The position numbers and the translations under genes are program-made. Below, one piece after another: positions 28,818 through 36,170 of a DNA stretch of 64,000 nucleotides (position 1 is its first letter; the number at the start of each line of letters is the position of its first letter). The stretch spans positions 124,001 through 188,000 of the forward strand of contig NZ_JANUGZ010000002.1 of assembly GCF_024753205.1 (NCBI RefSeq), written 5' to 3'. Source of the DNA: Massilia aurea (GTDB lineage: Bacteria; Pseudomonadota; Gammaproteobacteria; Burkholderiales; Burkholderiaceae_D). The notes under the pieces were generated by a model, which was given only the letters and a program-made list of their open reading frames with translations, did not search any database and had not been told where the DNA came from.

Positions 28818-28935
28818 ACAAGCAAAATACGGAATTTAAAATATTTTTCCAAATTTTGTTTGCATGATGTATCAGGGAAAATCCAGCCCGACGGGCGGTG
28901 CTACACTGCCCGGCTTCCCTTCCCTGCCTTTTCCC

Positions 28936-30843
28936 ATGACCGCATCCCGCACCTTCTTCGCACGCGCTGCCCGTCCGGCGCGCGCTTTGGCCCTGACTCT
29001 GGCCCTGCCTGCCTCGGCCCAGCTTCCCGCCGTCGGCGACGCGCCGTATCCCGGCACGATCGCGCTGCATGTCGACGCGAGCAACTTGTCGCAGCAAGTC
29101 TTCAGGATGCGCCTGTCGATGCCCGTGCAGGCTGGCCCGATGACGCTGCTGTATCCGCAGTGGGCGCCGGGGAACCACGGCCCGAACATCCCGCTGACCC
29201 AGCTCGCCGGCCTGAAATTCCGCGCCGGCGGCAAGCCGGTCGAGTGGAAGCGCGACCCGGTCAACGTGTATGCGTTCCACGTCGTGGTGCCGGAAGGCGC
29301 AACCACGCTGGAAGCCGAATACCAGTTCCTGTCGCCGCTCGATACGACGCAGGGCCGCATCACGATGACCGACGACATCCTCGGCGTGCAGTGGCAGTCG
29401 GTGGCGCTGTACCCGGCCGGCTACCAGGCGCGCCGCATCACCGTGCAGCCGACGCTGCGCCTGCCCGCTGGCTGGCAGTTCGCCAGCTCACTGGCGGTCG
29501 AAGCGCGCACCGGCGACGAAGTGCGCTTCAAGCCGCATGATCTCGACACGCTGGTCGATTCGCCGCTGTTCGCGGGCCGCTACTTCAAGCGCATCGACCT
29601 GGCGCCGGGCGCGAAGCAACCGGTGATGCTCAATGTGGTGGCCGACAATCCCGAAAACCTCGAGGCCAAACCGGACCAGATCAAGCTGCACCGCGCGATG
29701 GTCGACCAGGCGCTCAAGCTGTTCGGTTCGCACCACTATCGCCAGTACGATTTTCTGTTTGCGATCTCGGACGAATTCGGCGGCATCGGCCGCGAGCACC
29801 AGCAGTCGAGCGAGAACGGCGTCAAGCTCGGTTACTTCACCGAGTGGAACCGCAACGAGGCCGGGCGCGAACTGCTGCCGCACGAATTCGTCCACTCGTG
29901 GAACGGCAAATTCCGCCGACCTGCGGGCCAGGATGTCGCCAACTTCAACACGCCGCTGCAGAACGAGCTGCTGTGGCTGTACGAAGGCCAGACCCAGTTC
30001 TGGGGCAAGGTGCTCGCCGCGCGTTCGGGCCTGGTCTCGCAAACCCACGCGCGCGATGCGCTGGCGGCCGACGCGGCGCGCTACGACGCCACCCAGGGCC
30101 GCGACTGGCGCGCAGTGCAGGACACCGTCAACGACCCGATCATCAACGGGCGCCGCCCGATCGGCTGGGGTAACTGGCAGCGCAGCGAGGATTACTACAC
30201 CGAGGGCATGCTGATCTGGCTCGACGTCGACACGATGATCCGCGAGATGTCGGGCGAGCAGCGCGGCCTGCAGGACTTCGCGCGCGCCTTTTTCGGCATC
30301 GACAACGGCAGCACCCAGACCACCTACTACACGTTCGACGACGTGGTGGCTGCGCTGAACAAGGTGCAGAAATACGACTGGGCGCCGTTCCTGCGTGCGC
30401 GCCTGGACGGCCACGGCCCGGGCGCCCCGCTCGATGGCCTCAAGCGCGCCGGCTGGAAGCTGGTCTACGGCGACACGCCGAGCGACGCGGCGCGTGGCGC
30501 AGAAGATCGCAACAAGACCACCGACTTCACATACTCGCTGGGCTTCCAGGTGCGCGCCGACGGCGGCATCACCGGCGTGATCTGGGACGGCGTGGGCTTC
30601 CGCGCCGGCCTGGCGGCCAACACGACGATCGTTGCCGTCAACAACCGCGTCTACAAGGGCGACGTGCTCAAGGCAGCAGTGCGCGCCGCCAAGGATGGCA
30701 AGGCGCCGCTCGAACTTCTGGTACGCAAGGGGAACAACCTGCGCACGATCTCGCTCGATTACCGCGACGGCCTGCGCTATCCGCGCCTGGAACGCATTCC
30801 GGGTACGAAGGATCGGCTCGAGGTGCTGTTCAAGGCGCTGTAG
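28936..30843 (+). CDS. M61-family glycyl aminopeptidase with PDZ domain
   Basis: A 635-residue metallopeptidase. The start at 28936 gives a signal peptide (MTASRTFFARAARPARALALTLALPASAQ). The N-terminal beta-sandwich (about 40-190) leads to the zinc site: His316 and His320 in LLPHEFVHSW, with Glu350 in WLYEGQTQFWG as the third ligand. A PDZ domain occupies about 520-630 (GGITGVIWDGVGFRAGLAANTTIVAVNNR). M61 enzymes release N-terminal glycine and related residues from peptides in the periplasm or outside. Its TAG stop is the first three bases of a REP unit. No Shine-Dalgarno is evident at this start. Confidence 0.9.
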   Translation: MTASRTFFARAARPARALALTLALPASAQLPAVGDAPYPGTIALHVDASNLSQQVFRMRLSMPVQAGPMTLLYPQWAPGNHGPNIPLTQLAGLKFRAGGKPVEWKRDPVNVYAFHVVVPEGATTLEAEYQFLSPLDTTQGRITMTDDILGVQWQSVALYPAGYQARRITVQPTLRLPAGWQFASSLAVEARTGDEVRFKPHDLDTLVDSPLFAGRYFKRIDLAPGAKQPVMLNVVADNPENLEAKPDQIKLHRAMVDQALKLFGSHHYRQYDFLFAISDEFGGIGREHQQSSENGVKLGYFTEWNRNEAGRELLPHEFVHSWNGKFRRPAGQDVANFNTPLQNELLWLYEGQTQFWGKVLAARSGLVSQTHARDALAADAARYDATQGRDWRAVQDTVNDPIINGRRPIGWGNWQRSEDYYTEGMLIWLDVDTMIREMSGEQRGLQDFARAFFGIDNGSTQTTYYTFDDVVAALNKVQKYDWAPFLRARLDGHGPGAPLDGLKRAGWKLVYGDTPSDAARGAEDRNKTTDFTYSLGFQVRADGGITGVIWDGVGFRAGLAANTTIVAVNNRVYKGDVLKAAVRAAKDGKAPLELLVRKGNNLRTISLDYRDGLRYPRLERIPGTKDRLEVLFKAL

Positions 30844-30994
30844 GGTGGATGGCTGTGCCATCCACGCGTTCAAGGATCGGCCGATCCGAGGCGCACGTTC
30901 AAGTAGGGTGGATGGCTCCGCCATCCACGCGCTCAAGGATCGGCTGATCCGAGGCGCACGTTCAAGTAGGGTGGATGGCTCCGCCATCCACGCG
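30841..30994 (+). repeat. Three tandem REP units (63-bp period)
   Basis: Copies at 30841-30903, 30904-30966 and a partial one at 30967-30994. Each starts TAGGGTGGATGGC and contains the palindrome GTGGATGGC-N3-GCCATCCAC (30845-30865, 30908-30928, 30971-30991). The two full copies also hold a second palindrome GGATCGGCCGATCC/GGATCGGCTGATCC (30874-30887, 30937-30950). The loop differs, TGT in copy 1 and TCC in copies 2 and 3. They lie immediately 5' of the RAYT transposase gene. Confidence 0.92.
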
Positions 30995-31078
30995 TCCAAC
31001 CGCCGGCAAATCCAACGCGCACGTCACGCTTGACGTGCGACATCCCATTACCCCCTGCTGCCGCATACGCTCGCCAGC

Positions 31079-31615
31079 ATGTCCCATTTTCGCCGCGTCC
31101 GCTCTGGCCGGACTTATTTCTTCACACTGGTCGCCTTTCGTCGTCGCCCCATCCTGTGTGACGATGCGATCCGCTTATCCTTGCGCGTTGCACTCGACCG
31201 GACGCGCCTGCGGCGTCCCTTCATTATCGACGCCATCGTGTTAATGCCGGACCATCTGCATTGCATCTGGACACTGCCGGATGGCGACACCGACATCTCG
31301 ACGCGATGGGCACAGATCAAGCACCATGTTTCATTTTCCTGTCGCGATCAATATGACGACATCCTGTCTACCGAGTCACGCCGCCGCCGTGGTGAAGCCG
31401 CGATCTGGCAACGTCGTTTCTGGGAGCATCAGATCAGGGATGACGACGACATGACGCGCCATGTCGATTACATTCATTACAACCCGGTCAGGCATGGTCA
31501 TGTCACCAGTGCAGTGCAGTGGCCGTATTCATCGTTTGGACGGTTTGTGAAGAGTGGGCTATATCTTCCTGATTGGGGTGGCACCGAGGCAGCGCGGACA
31601 ATGATGCTGGAGTAA
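31079..31615 (+). CDS. REP-associated tyrosine transposase (RAYT)
   Basis: A 178-residue Y1-type transposase of the RAYT/IS200-IS605-like group. The HUH metal motif is His59-Leu-His61 in MPDHLHCIW, and the catalytic Tyr is Tyr131 or Tyr134 in VDYIHYNPVRHG. The family proteins FWEHQIRDDDDMTRHVDYIHYNP segment is intact, so the enzyme is probably active. It nicks single-stranded REP hairpins and is thought to spread them. REP palindromes flank it: three upstream in one orientation and one downstream (31677-31702) inverted. The start codon has no clear ribosome site. Confidence 0.93.
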   Translation: MSHFRRVRSGRTYFFTLVAFRRRPILCDDAIRLSLRVALDRTRLRRPFIIDAIVLMPDHLHCIWTLPDGDTDISTRWAQIKHHVSFSCRDQYDDILSTESRRRRGEAAIWQRRFWEHQIRDDDDMTRHVDYIHYNPVRHGHVTSAVQWPYSSFGRFVKSGLYLPDWGGTEAARTMMLE

Positions 31616-31676
31616 GGTGGTGCAGGTTTTTCACCGCTTGGGCATGTGCAATGAATTTTCCGCCAACGATCACCGC

Positions 31677-31725
31677 GTGGACGGCGTAGCCGTCCACCCT
31701 ACAGGGGAGCATCGGCCATCCACGC
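31677..31725 (-). repeat. REP palindrome downstream of RAYT, plus a half copy
   Basis: GTGGACGGC-GTA-GCCGTCCAC (31677-31697) followed by CCTAC is inverted relative to the three upstream units. A lone right half, GCCATCCACGC, follows at 31715-31725. Together they form the right border of the RAYT cassette and run directly into the truncated ATPase reading frame. Confidence 0.85.
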
Positions 31726-31777
31726 ATCGTGCAGCAACGAGGTCGGCTTCGATGACTTCCCGTTCAACATTCCTGCC

Positions 31778-32422
31778 GTGCGCGAACTGCAATCGATTGA
31801 GTTCCACGCTGACGTGACCTTCTTCGTTGGTGAAAATGGCAGCGGCAAGTCGACCATGCTGGAAGCGATCGCACTGGCACTGGGCTTTGGCATCGAAGGC
31901 GGCACGCTGAACAACCGCTTGCTGAACACGTCCGGCGAGCACACCCGGCTGGCGGATCACATTCGGATGTCGCGCAGCACGCGCAAGCCCAGGGACGGCT
32001 ATTTTCTTCGGGCCGAGAGCTTCTACAATCTCGCGACCTACCTCGACGGGATGCCGGAGACCACCGGCTATGGCGGCAAGCAGCTGCATGCGCGCTCGCA
32101 TGGCGAAGCATTCATGAGTGTGCTGCTCGACAAATTCAGAGGCAATGGCTTGTACCTGCTCGACGAACCCGAGGCGGCGCTCTCGCCCAATCGCCAGCTG
32201 GCCGCATTGCGGGCGATTCACATGCTGGTGCAGGAACAGTCGCAGTTCATCATCGTGACGCACTCGCCGATTCTGCTTGTGTACCCTGGCGCGAAGATCC
32301 TGGCATTTGACGGCGCCGGCATTGCCGAGATCGCGTATGAGTACACGGAACATTACGCCGTAACGCGCGACTTTTTGAATCACTATCCGCGCCGGCTGGA
32401 ACAGTTGCTGGCGCCGGATTGA
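31778..32422 (+). CDS. AAA ATPase (ABC-ATPase-like), 5'-truncated at the REP border; possible pseudogene
   Basis: The frame encodes a small ABC/AAA-type ATPase: Walker A GENGSGKST (residues 18-26), a Q-loop region, SHGE signature-like motif, Walker B GLYLLDEPEAALS, and THSPILLVYP as switch. Intact relatives start about 25 residues earlier with a few residues before FDxFPFNIPALR. Here the in-frame sequence (FDDFPFNIPAVRELQSIEF) is readable back to about 31745, but no ATG/GTG/TTG precedes it before the REP sequence at 31725, and the frame is stopped at 31652. GTG 31778 is the first possible start and cuts into the first strand. Function unknown; it may be dead. Confidence 0.7.
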   Translation: MRELQSIEFHADVTFFVGENGSGKSTMLEAIALALGFGIEGGTLNNRLLNTSGEHTRLADHIRMSRSTRKPRDGYFLRAESFYNLATYLDGMPETTGYGGKQLHARSHGEAFMSVLLDKFRGNGLYLLDEPEAALSPNRQLAALRAIHMLVQEQSQFIIVTHSPILLVYPGAKILAFDGAGIAEIAYEYTEHYAVTRDFLNHYPRRLEQLLAPD

Positions 32423-32477
32423 GCATGGTGATTTAACCGGGCGACGCTATTCTCGGTTCATCGAGTGCGGGCCAGGA

Positions 32478-32840
32478 CTACTTCCATTCGCCCCGCTGGT
32501 TCACCAGCGTTTTCTTGCCTTCGGTGACCACCAGCCGGCCATCGGCGAACACGGTGTAGTTCACGCGGCCCGAGCGAAATACATAGCCCTGGAAAGCACC
32601 GGGCGTGACGCCATCGGCTGCCATTGAATGCATGGTCTTGCCACGCAGCTTGATCGCCTTGCCGGTTTTCTTGCTGGTGCCGGTATAGCGCACGTTGTCG
32701 CAGGTGACGTTGCCCTCTTCGCACTGCTGCACGATCCTGACGGTAAAGCCGGACGTTTCCAGCGTCTGCTGCGTGGCGGCGTGGGCCGCGCCAGCGAATG
32801 TCATTGCGGCCAGAACAGCGAGGTGGATGGATCGTTTCAT
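32478..32840 (-). CDS. Hypothetical exported protein
   Basis: A 120-residue protein with a clear signal peptide, MKRSIHLAVLAAMTFAGAAHA, and a mature ~99-residue domain. Two Cys (CEEGNVTCDNVRY, about residues 41-50) could form a disulphide. The rest is beta-rich (YTGTSKKTGKAIKLRGKTMH, FRSGRVNYTVFADGRLVVTEG), suggesting a small periplasmic barrel. AGGGGAA precedes ATG 32840; a start ten codons earlier is less likely. It is on the same strand as the Mrp operon, 132 bp after mrpG, and may be transcribed with it. I do not recognise the family. Confidence 0.75.
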   Translation of the reverse strand: MKRSIHLAVLAAMTFAGAAHAATQQTLETSGFTVRIVQQCEEGNVTCDNVRYTGTSKKTGKAIKLRGKTMHSMAADGVTPGAFQGYVFRSGRVNYTVFADGRLVVTEGKKTLVNQRGEWK

Positions 32841-32971
32841 GGGTTCCCCTGTCGAGTGTGGACAGCGCAATGATGCCCGATCGGGCTAACCGTACCGTTC
32901 GCTGGCGCGCTTTGGGGGCGCAGAGTTTCTTTGAACAATCCATGCAGCGCCGTTGATGACGGCGTCGCGGA

Positions 32972-33292
32972 TCAGTCCGGCGCTGAAGCATCCGGTGTTG
33001 AAGCATCCGACCTTGAGGCGTCCGGCCGGGACGCCGCGGCGCGCGCCAGCGCGTGCGACGCAATCGGCACGGTTGCGGCGAGTACTGTCACCAGCGCGCC
33101 GATCCTGATCCACCAGGCCGATCCCGGTTGCAGCACGGCGAGGCCGGCCAGCATGAGGCCAAGCGCCAACGTTGCCGCCTTGGTTGCCGCATGCTGCCGC
33201 GACAGGGCGTCCGGCAGCCTGTGCAGGCCCAACGCCGCCACTGCGAGAAGTGCTGCGCCGAGAATCATGAGCGCCCAACCCAGGGCCGTCAT
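32972..33292 (-). CDS. mrpG: Mrp antiporter subunit G
   Basis: A 106-residue subunit with three membrane helices (ALGWALMILGAALLAVAALGL, AATLALGLMLAGLAVLQPG, IRIGALVTVLAATVPIASHAL) and the family HRLPDALSRQHAATKA segment. It belongs to the multi-subunit cation/proton antiporter. The start is at 33292, overlapping the mrpF stop by ATGA. The C-terminal tail is a short run of imperfect PDAS/SDAS repeats (RPDASRSDASTPDASAPD) absent from typical MrpG and likely disordered. Confidence 0.88.
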   Translation of the reverse strand: MTALGWALMILGAALLAVAALGLHRLPDALSRQHAATKAATLALGLMLAGLAVLQPGSAWWIRIGALVTVLAATVPIASHALARAAASRPDASRSDASTPDASAPD

Positions 33293-33555
33293 GGCGCGTC
33301 CCGCCCGGGCGCCTCGGCGCGCAGCGCGTTGGCCCAGCAAACGGTGGCGAGAAACGCGATCAGGGCGAAGCCGAGCGCAACGTCCAGGAAAGCCGTATGC
33401 CCGGTACGCGCAGCGGCCAGTATGCATGCCGCAAGGGCGCAGGCGCTGAGAACATCGATGACCACCAACCGGTTTGCAGCTCCAGGCAGGCGGCGCAAGG
33501 CCGCCAGGACCAGCCACAGTGTCAGCCCAAGAAACACCTCGACCAGTATTGTCAT
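33289..33555 (-). CDS. mrpF: Mrp antiporter subunit F
   Basis: An 88-residue protein with three membrane helices and the conserved VVIDVLSACALAACIL segment (the Asp is characteristic of MrpF). Part of the Na+/H+ (or K+/H+) antiporter complex in the inner membrane. It overlaps mrpE and mrpG by ATGA on either side. Confidence 0.9.
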   Translation of the reverse strand: MTILVEVFLGLTLWLVLAALRRLPGAANRLVVIDVLSACALAACILAAARTGHTAFLDVALGFALIAFLATVCWANALRAEAPGRDAP

Positions 33556-33899
33556 GACATCTCCTCTTGAGCAAAGAGCACCCGCACGGCAACTTCAAAC
33601 AGATGACGGATTTCCTGCAGCGCCGCCTCATCGGCGCCGTTACCGGTGTCGAGCATATGCAGGCGGATTCGTCCGGCGACGGCGTCGACGTCCACCGCCG
33701 TAGTCCCCGGCGTGAGGCAGATCAGGCAGGCCAGTACGGTCGTTGCCCAAGGTTGCATCGGCTGGAACCGGTAGTCGACGAAACCGGGGGCAAAATCATG
33801 CGGACCACGCAGGATGCGCCACGAAATTTGCCAACCTGAACGCGCAATGGAGGCAAACAGGTGCCACACGATCAGGAGGCCGGCGGCGATGCGTTTCAT
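33552..33899 (-). CDS. mrpE: Mrp antiporter subunit E
   Basis: A 115-residue subunit starting MKRIAAGLLIVWHLFASIARSGWQ. The family signature is visible in the second half: TTVLACLICLTPGTTAVDVD, then the cytoplasmic part LHMLDTGNGADE. It helps assemble the antiporter complex. Both ends overlap neighbours by ATGA. A longer in-frame reading from 34151 is inside mrpD and is rejected. Confidence 0.9.
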   Translation of the reverse strand: MKRIAAGLLIVWHLFASIARSGWQISWRILRGPHDFAPGFVDYRFQPMQPWATTVLACLICLTPGTTAVDVDAVAGRIRLHMLDTGNGADEAALQEIRHLFEVAVRVLFAQEEMS

Positions 33900-35365
33900 G
33901 GTGCGGGCCTGGCCACCGGTGGCGCCATCGTGCCGGCGGCCGCCACCAGGAAATCGATGAGCGGCCCCGGCATCAGGCCCATGGCCAGGGCCAGCAACGA
34001 CAGCGCCCCGCAGCTGGCCCACGCGCCCGCCGGAAGGGGCGCACCCGGCGTGGTGGTGGGCGCCGGGTGCGGTTTCCAGAACGCCTCGATCCAGATCTTG
34101 GCCATCGACAGCAGGGTCAGCCCCCCGGTGCATACGGCCACCGCCATCCACAGGTAATGTTCCTGGGCAAACCCTTCACGCAGGATCAGCAGCTTGGCCC
34201 AGAAGCCGGACAGCGGCGGCATCCCGACCAGCGCCACCGCGTTCAGCCCAAACAGGCCGGCGAGCGCTCGCTCACTGCGCGCCAGGGCGCCGATTTTGCG
34301 CAGGTCGTAGTGCCCTGCCCTGCGGGCGATCATGCCTGCGATCAGGTACAGGTTGGCCTTGACCAGGATGTGGTGGATGCTGAAGAACAGCGCCGCAGCG
34401 ATCCCGGCGGCGCCGCCAAGCGCCGCCGCCAACAGGATATAGCCCATCTGGCTCACGCTATGGAAGGCCAGTATCCGGCGCAGGTCGTAGTGATACACCG
34501 CGCCCATCACGCCCGCAATCATGGTGGCACAGGCAAGCCAGCCCAGGACGGGGGTATAGGCTGGCGCGCCGGCCGGGAAGACTTCATGGAGAACGCGCAG
34601 CAAGGCGTAGGCCCCGACCTTGGTGGTCAGGGCCGTAAACAGCGCCAGTACCGGCGGCGACAGTACCGGGTAGGCGGCCGGCAGCCAGAACAAAAAGGGA
34701 AAGGCGCTGGCCTTGATGAGCAGCGCAATGATCAACAGCGCGCCCAGCAGCAAGGCCAGCGGATCGTCGCCGCGCCCGGCCAGCGCCATCCCGAGTGCGT
34801 GGTAGTCGAGCTGGCCGGTCAGGCCGTACAGGCCCGCCACAGCGGCCAGCAGGACGACCGTGCCGAACAGGTTCAGGACCAGGTACTTCAGACCAGCCTC
34901 CAGCTGCGCCGGTGTGCGGCCGGCAACGATCAGTCCGAGGGCCGCGATCAGCATCACCTCGAACCAGACGTACAGGTTGAACAGGTCAGCCGTGGCATAG
35001 GCCCCGCACGCGCCGGCCAGCAAGCTATGCACCAGCGGTGGGCCGAACGGCGTGGCCAGCGCGCTGCCCCGGCTGGGCCAGACCAGCACGGCCATGGCCA
35101 GCACGGCATTGATGGTCAGCATGAGGGCGGCGGCGCGGTCGATACGAAAGACGATCGCGAAAGGCGCGGCCCAGGCGCCGAACTGCGTTACCACCACCGC
35201 GCCGCCGGCAGCGCCATCCAGCAATGCCGCGCAGCACAGCAGCAGGATCAACGCCCCGCCCAGACTGGCGGCACGCTGGCGGCGCGGGCGCCGGGCCAGC
35301 GCAACCGTCAGCGCTGCCGTGAACAGCGGCACCAGCACCGGCGCGGCCGCTAGTAGACCACTCAT
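33896..35365 (-). CDS. mrpD: Mrp antiporter subunit D
   Basis: A 489-residue, about 14-helix proton-translocating subunit homologous to NuoN/NuoM. Key segments: FEVMLIAALGLIV with the conserved membrane Glu (about residue 135), LIKASAFPFLFWLPAAYPVLSPPVLALFTALTTKVGAYALLR with the conserved Lys residues, and HHILVKANLYLIAG. It forms one of the two proton/cation half-channels with MrpA. ATGA overlaps link it to mrpC and mrpE. The C-terminus carries a Pro/Thr-rich loop (PHPAPTTTPGAPLP). Confidence 0.93.
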   Translation of the reverse strand: MSGLLAAAPVLVPLFTAALTVALARRPRRQRAASLGGALILLLCCAALLDGAAGGAVVVTQFGAWAAPFAIVFRIDRAAALMLTINAVLAMAVLVWPSRGSALATPFGPPLVHSLLAGACGAYATADLFNLYVWFEVMLIAALGLIVAGRTPAQLEAGLKYLVLNLFGTVVLLAAVAGLYGLTGQLDYHALGMALAGRGDDPLALLLGALLIIALLIKASAFPFLFWLPAAYPVLSPPVLALFTALTTKVGAYALLRVLHEVFPAGAPAYTPVLGWLACATMIAGVMGAVYHYDLRRILAFHSVSQMGYILLAAALGGAAGIAAALFFSIHHILVKANLYLIAGMIARRAGHYDLRKIGALARSERALAGLFGLNAVALVGMPPLSGFWAKLLILREGFAQEHYLWMAVAVCTGGLTLLSMAKIWIEAFWKPHPAPTTTPGAPLPAGAWASCGALSLLALAMGLMPGPLIDFLVAAAGTMAPPVARPAP

Positions 35366-35748
35366 GGCAGTTCCCCGGGGTCACCATCAGGCCTCGGGGG
35401 CGGTTCGGCTTGTTCGAGCGCATCGGCATCGGCGCGGTCGTCGTGAGCGGCCAGCGCCAGGGCCAGGGCGATGCCGAAACAGGCAAAGGTGAAACCGATC
35501 ACGATGGCCGTCAGTACCAGTGCCTGCGGTACCGGGTTGGCCACCGCCGCCAGGGGCGCAACCGCGCCTGGCGCAATTAACGGCGGCGCTGCCTGGCCAA
35601 GGCGGCCGGCTGCGAACACGAACAGGTTCACCGCTGCACCGAGCAAGGCCAGCCCCACCGAGATTGCCACCAGGTCGCGCGAGCTGGCCAGGTACAGGCC
35701 GGCGGCAGCCACCAGGGTCACGCTCGCCGCCATTGCCCACTCGATCAT
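35362..35748 (-). CDS. mrpC: Mrp antiporter subunit C
   Basis: A 128-residue NuoK-like subunit with three membrane helices: MAASVTLVAAAGLYLASSRDLVAISVGLALLGAAVNLFVFA, and PQALVLTAIVIGFTFACFGIALALAL with the conserved PQALVLTAIVI motif. The start at 35748 (MIEWAMAAS) overlaps the mrpB stop by ATGA. An acidic, Pro-rich tail (HDDRADADALEQAEPPPRPDGDP) follows the last helix. Confidence 0.92.
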   Translation of the reverse strand: MIEWAMAASVTLVAAAGLYLASSRDLVAISVGLALLGAAVNLFVFAAGRLGQAAPPLIAPGAVAPLAAVANPVPQALVLTAIVIGFTFACFGIALALALAAHDDRADADALEQAEPPPRPDGDPGELP

Positions 35749-36170
35749 CGCATGCTCCCCAGCAGCCGCAGGCAGAATCCGCTCAGCGCCCCCCAAACGC
35801 ACAGCGCCACGCCAAGGTCGAACAGCATCACCGTGGAAAGCTTGAGCGCCACGGCGCCGGCGCCGAGTTCACCCCACAAGTGGGTGAGGAAAGGCTGGCC
35901 GAGCGCCAGCGCCGGCAGGCCGCTGGCCGCGGCCAGCGCCAGGCCGAGGGCGCTCAGGCTCAGTGGTCCGAGCGGTAGCCGCGCGCGGGCGGCCGCCGTG
36001 CCCCGCACGAGCGCATGGGCGACCGTCGCCGCCACCGCCACCAGCGCGGCAACGAAGCCGCCGCCGGGCGCATTGTGCCCGCGCAGCAGCAGCCATACGG
36101 CGGCGGCCAGCATGATCCAGTAAAGGAAGGACACCGTGGTCTCCAGCACGATCGCGCGCCCGGTATTCAT
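35745..36170 (-). CDS. mrpB: Mrp antiporter subunit B
   Basis: A 141-residue subunit with four membrane helices. Family segments: VLETTVSFLYWIMLAAAVWLLLRGHNAPGGGFVAALVAVAA, where HNAPGGGF is diagnostic of MrpB, and a final LKLSTVMLFDLGVALCVWGAL. The start at 36170 (MNTGRAIVLETT) overlaps the mrpA stop by ATGA; an in-frame start 14 codons upstream lies within mrpA. Confidence 0.92.
   Translation of the reverse strand: MNTGRAIVLETTVSFLYWIMLAAAVWLLLRGHNAPGGGFVAALVAVAATVAHALVRGTAAARARLPLGPLSLSALGLALAAASGLPALALGQPFLTHLWGELGAGAVALKLSTVMLFDLGVALCVWGALSGFCLRLLGSMR

Noticed and set aside
30841-30994. Possible CRISPR-like array because of regularly spaced repeats
   Set aside because: The 63-bp units repeat as wholes without variable spacers, contain internal palindromes and abut a RAYT gene, so they are REP/BIME units.
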